This document shows positions 7,963-8,569 of a DNA stretch of 8,569 nt, in pieces. The first letter of the stretch is position 1, and every line of letters begins with the position of its first letter. The translations under genes were made by a program, and so were the position numbers. The notes under the pieces are model-generated. The model was not told the DNA's origin and ran no database searches. It saw only the letters and a list, made by a program, of their open reading frames with translations. Source of the stretch: Candidatus Kerfeldbacteria bacterium (GTDB lineage: Bacteria > Patescibacteriota > Patescibacteriia > SBBC01 > CAIJZX01); NCBI GenBank assembly GCA_016194465.1, contig JACQBO010000036.1, positions 1-8,569 of the forward strand. The letters run 5' to 3'.

Positions 7963-8569
7963 TGTTTCGCCAGAGACCGATCGCGGCCCCAGACACACTC
8001 GGTGAGCGCTTACGCCAGCTACGGGAAGAAGCACATCTGAGTCTCGATGAGATCGGACGCGAGATTCACGTGGCATCAAAATACTTGTCGGCCATCGAAG
8101 AAGGGCGATATCAGGAACTGCCCGGCCCGGTGTACGCCCGAAACTTTGTCCGGCTCTATATCCAACGCATGGGCCTGAGCTTGGACGCGGCAATGGAGAC
8201 GTTTGCTGCCGAGTACACGATCATGACCGCCGCGCGACCGGCCAAGCGTCCCATGCTCGCCCAGCGCTCCAAGCACAGGACCCCATGGTGGCGCCAGCAT
8301 CGGCGATTGGTCTTGGCGGCAGCTCTTATTCTCGTTGTTATCGGGTATTTCGGCTGGCAAGTAGCTCGACTAATCTCGCCCCCACTTCTGGTCGTGACAC
8401 AGCCCGCCTCTGACCGCAGCCAAAAAGCCACCTTTATCACCGTCGTGGGCCAAACCGAGATCGGCGCTAAAGTTGCGATCAACAACCAGGCAGTCGATAC
8501 TGCCGCTAACGGCACTTTCTCCGTCCGGATCGATCTTCAACCCGGCTTGAATACACTGGAAATTAGTGC
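7959..8569 (+). CDS. RodZ/YmfM-like membrane helix-turn-helix protein, 3' end outside window
   Basis: A bitopic membrane protein cut by the right edge; 203 full codons are visible. ATG 7959 overlaps the ftsK TGA as ATGA. A second in-frame ATG (7962) follows at once, so either may be the start. No Shine-Dalgarno is present, which suggests translational coupling to ftsK. Residues 13-80 form a Xre/HTH_25-type domain: TLGERLRQLREEAHLSLDEI, then SKYLSAIEEGRYQELPGPVYARNFVRLY, close to the RodZ N-terminal pattern (known to bind MreB in model bacteria). A basic juxtamembrane stretch (about 96-116) leads into one TM helix (about 117-139), N-terminus inside by the positive-inside rule. After SPP comes a beta-rich outer domain (from 143) with the TVVGQTEIGAKVAINNQ and NGTFSVRIDLQPGLNTLEIS pattern of glucodextranase-B/Big-like Ig folds. 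The likely role is cell-shape or envelope scaffolding; DNA binding is not excluded. No MreB is visible here, so partners are unknown. Confidence 0.88.
   Translation, partial: MMFRQRPIAAPDTLGERLRQLREEAHLSLDEIGREIHVASKYLSAIEEGRYQELPGPVYARNFVRLYIQRMGLSLDAAMETFAAEYTIMTAARPAKRPMLAQRSKHRTPWWRQHRRLVLAAALILVVIGYFGWQVARLISPPLLVVTQPASDRSQKATFITVVGQTEIGAKVAINNQAVDTAANGTFSVRIDLQPGLNTLEIS

Noticed and set aside
7432..8193. 253-codon open frame on the minus strand across the ftsK end and HTH gene
   Set aside because: Crosses two well-supported genes on the other strand; low-complexity Arg/Ser/Gly-rich translation typical of antisense frames.

Overview
The window holds four protein genes, all on the + strand: the 3' two thirds of rpoB, a complete rpoC, a complete ftsK, and the 5' part of a membrane-anchored helix-turn-helix protein of the RodZ/YmfM type, which runs off the right edge. 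Base composition looks even and moderately GC-rich (mid-50s percent by eye). TGA serves as a normal stop (it ends ftsK) and none occurs in frame, so this is the standard bacterial code. I see no mobile element, CRISPR array, tRNA, rRNA or defence gene. Most of the window is core housekeeping.

The organism is most likely a bacterium of the Patescibacteria/CPR radiation, or a relative with similar RNA polymerase architecture. This is inference from four traits: a compact beta subunit without the proteobacterial insertions, a coiled-coil insertion in the beta' clamp, an enlarged hybrid-motif region in the beta' jaw, and ftsK overlapping a RodZ-like gene with a single TM and a beta-rich outer domain. 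Phylum cannot be fixed from this window alone.

Layout: (1) 2-1651, rpoB 3' part with the catalytic lysines and the beta C-terminus. (2) 1652-1757, a 106-nt gap almost entirely filled by a possible 32-codon ORF, which also contains a perfect 8-bp inverted repeat. (3) 1758-5627, rpoC. (4) 5628-5700, a T-rich gap with a convincing extended -10 promoter so close to the ftsK ATG that the transcript would be nearly leaderless. (5) 5701-7962, ftsK. (6) 7959-8569, the HTH membrane protein, joined to ftsK by an ATGA overlap.

The first two genes make the large catalytic subunits of RNA polymerase. The second two form a separate unit concerned with the membrane, chromosome segregation and cell shape. 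None of the starts visible here has a clear Shine-Dalgarno sequence; stop/start coupling and leaderless initiation seem to take its place. The points most worth a second look are the small ORF between rpoB and rpoC, the leaderless ftsK promoter, and substitutions at conserved active-site positions of RNA polymerase (beta' trigger-loop Arg to Lys, beta fork-region Asn to Val).
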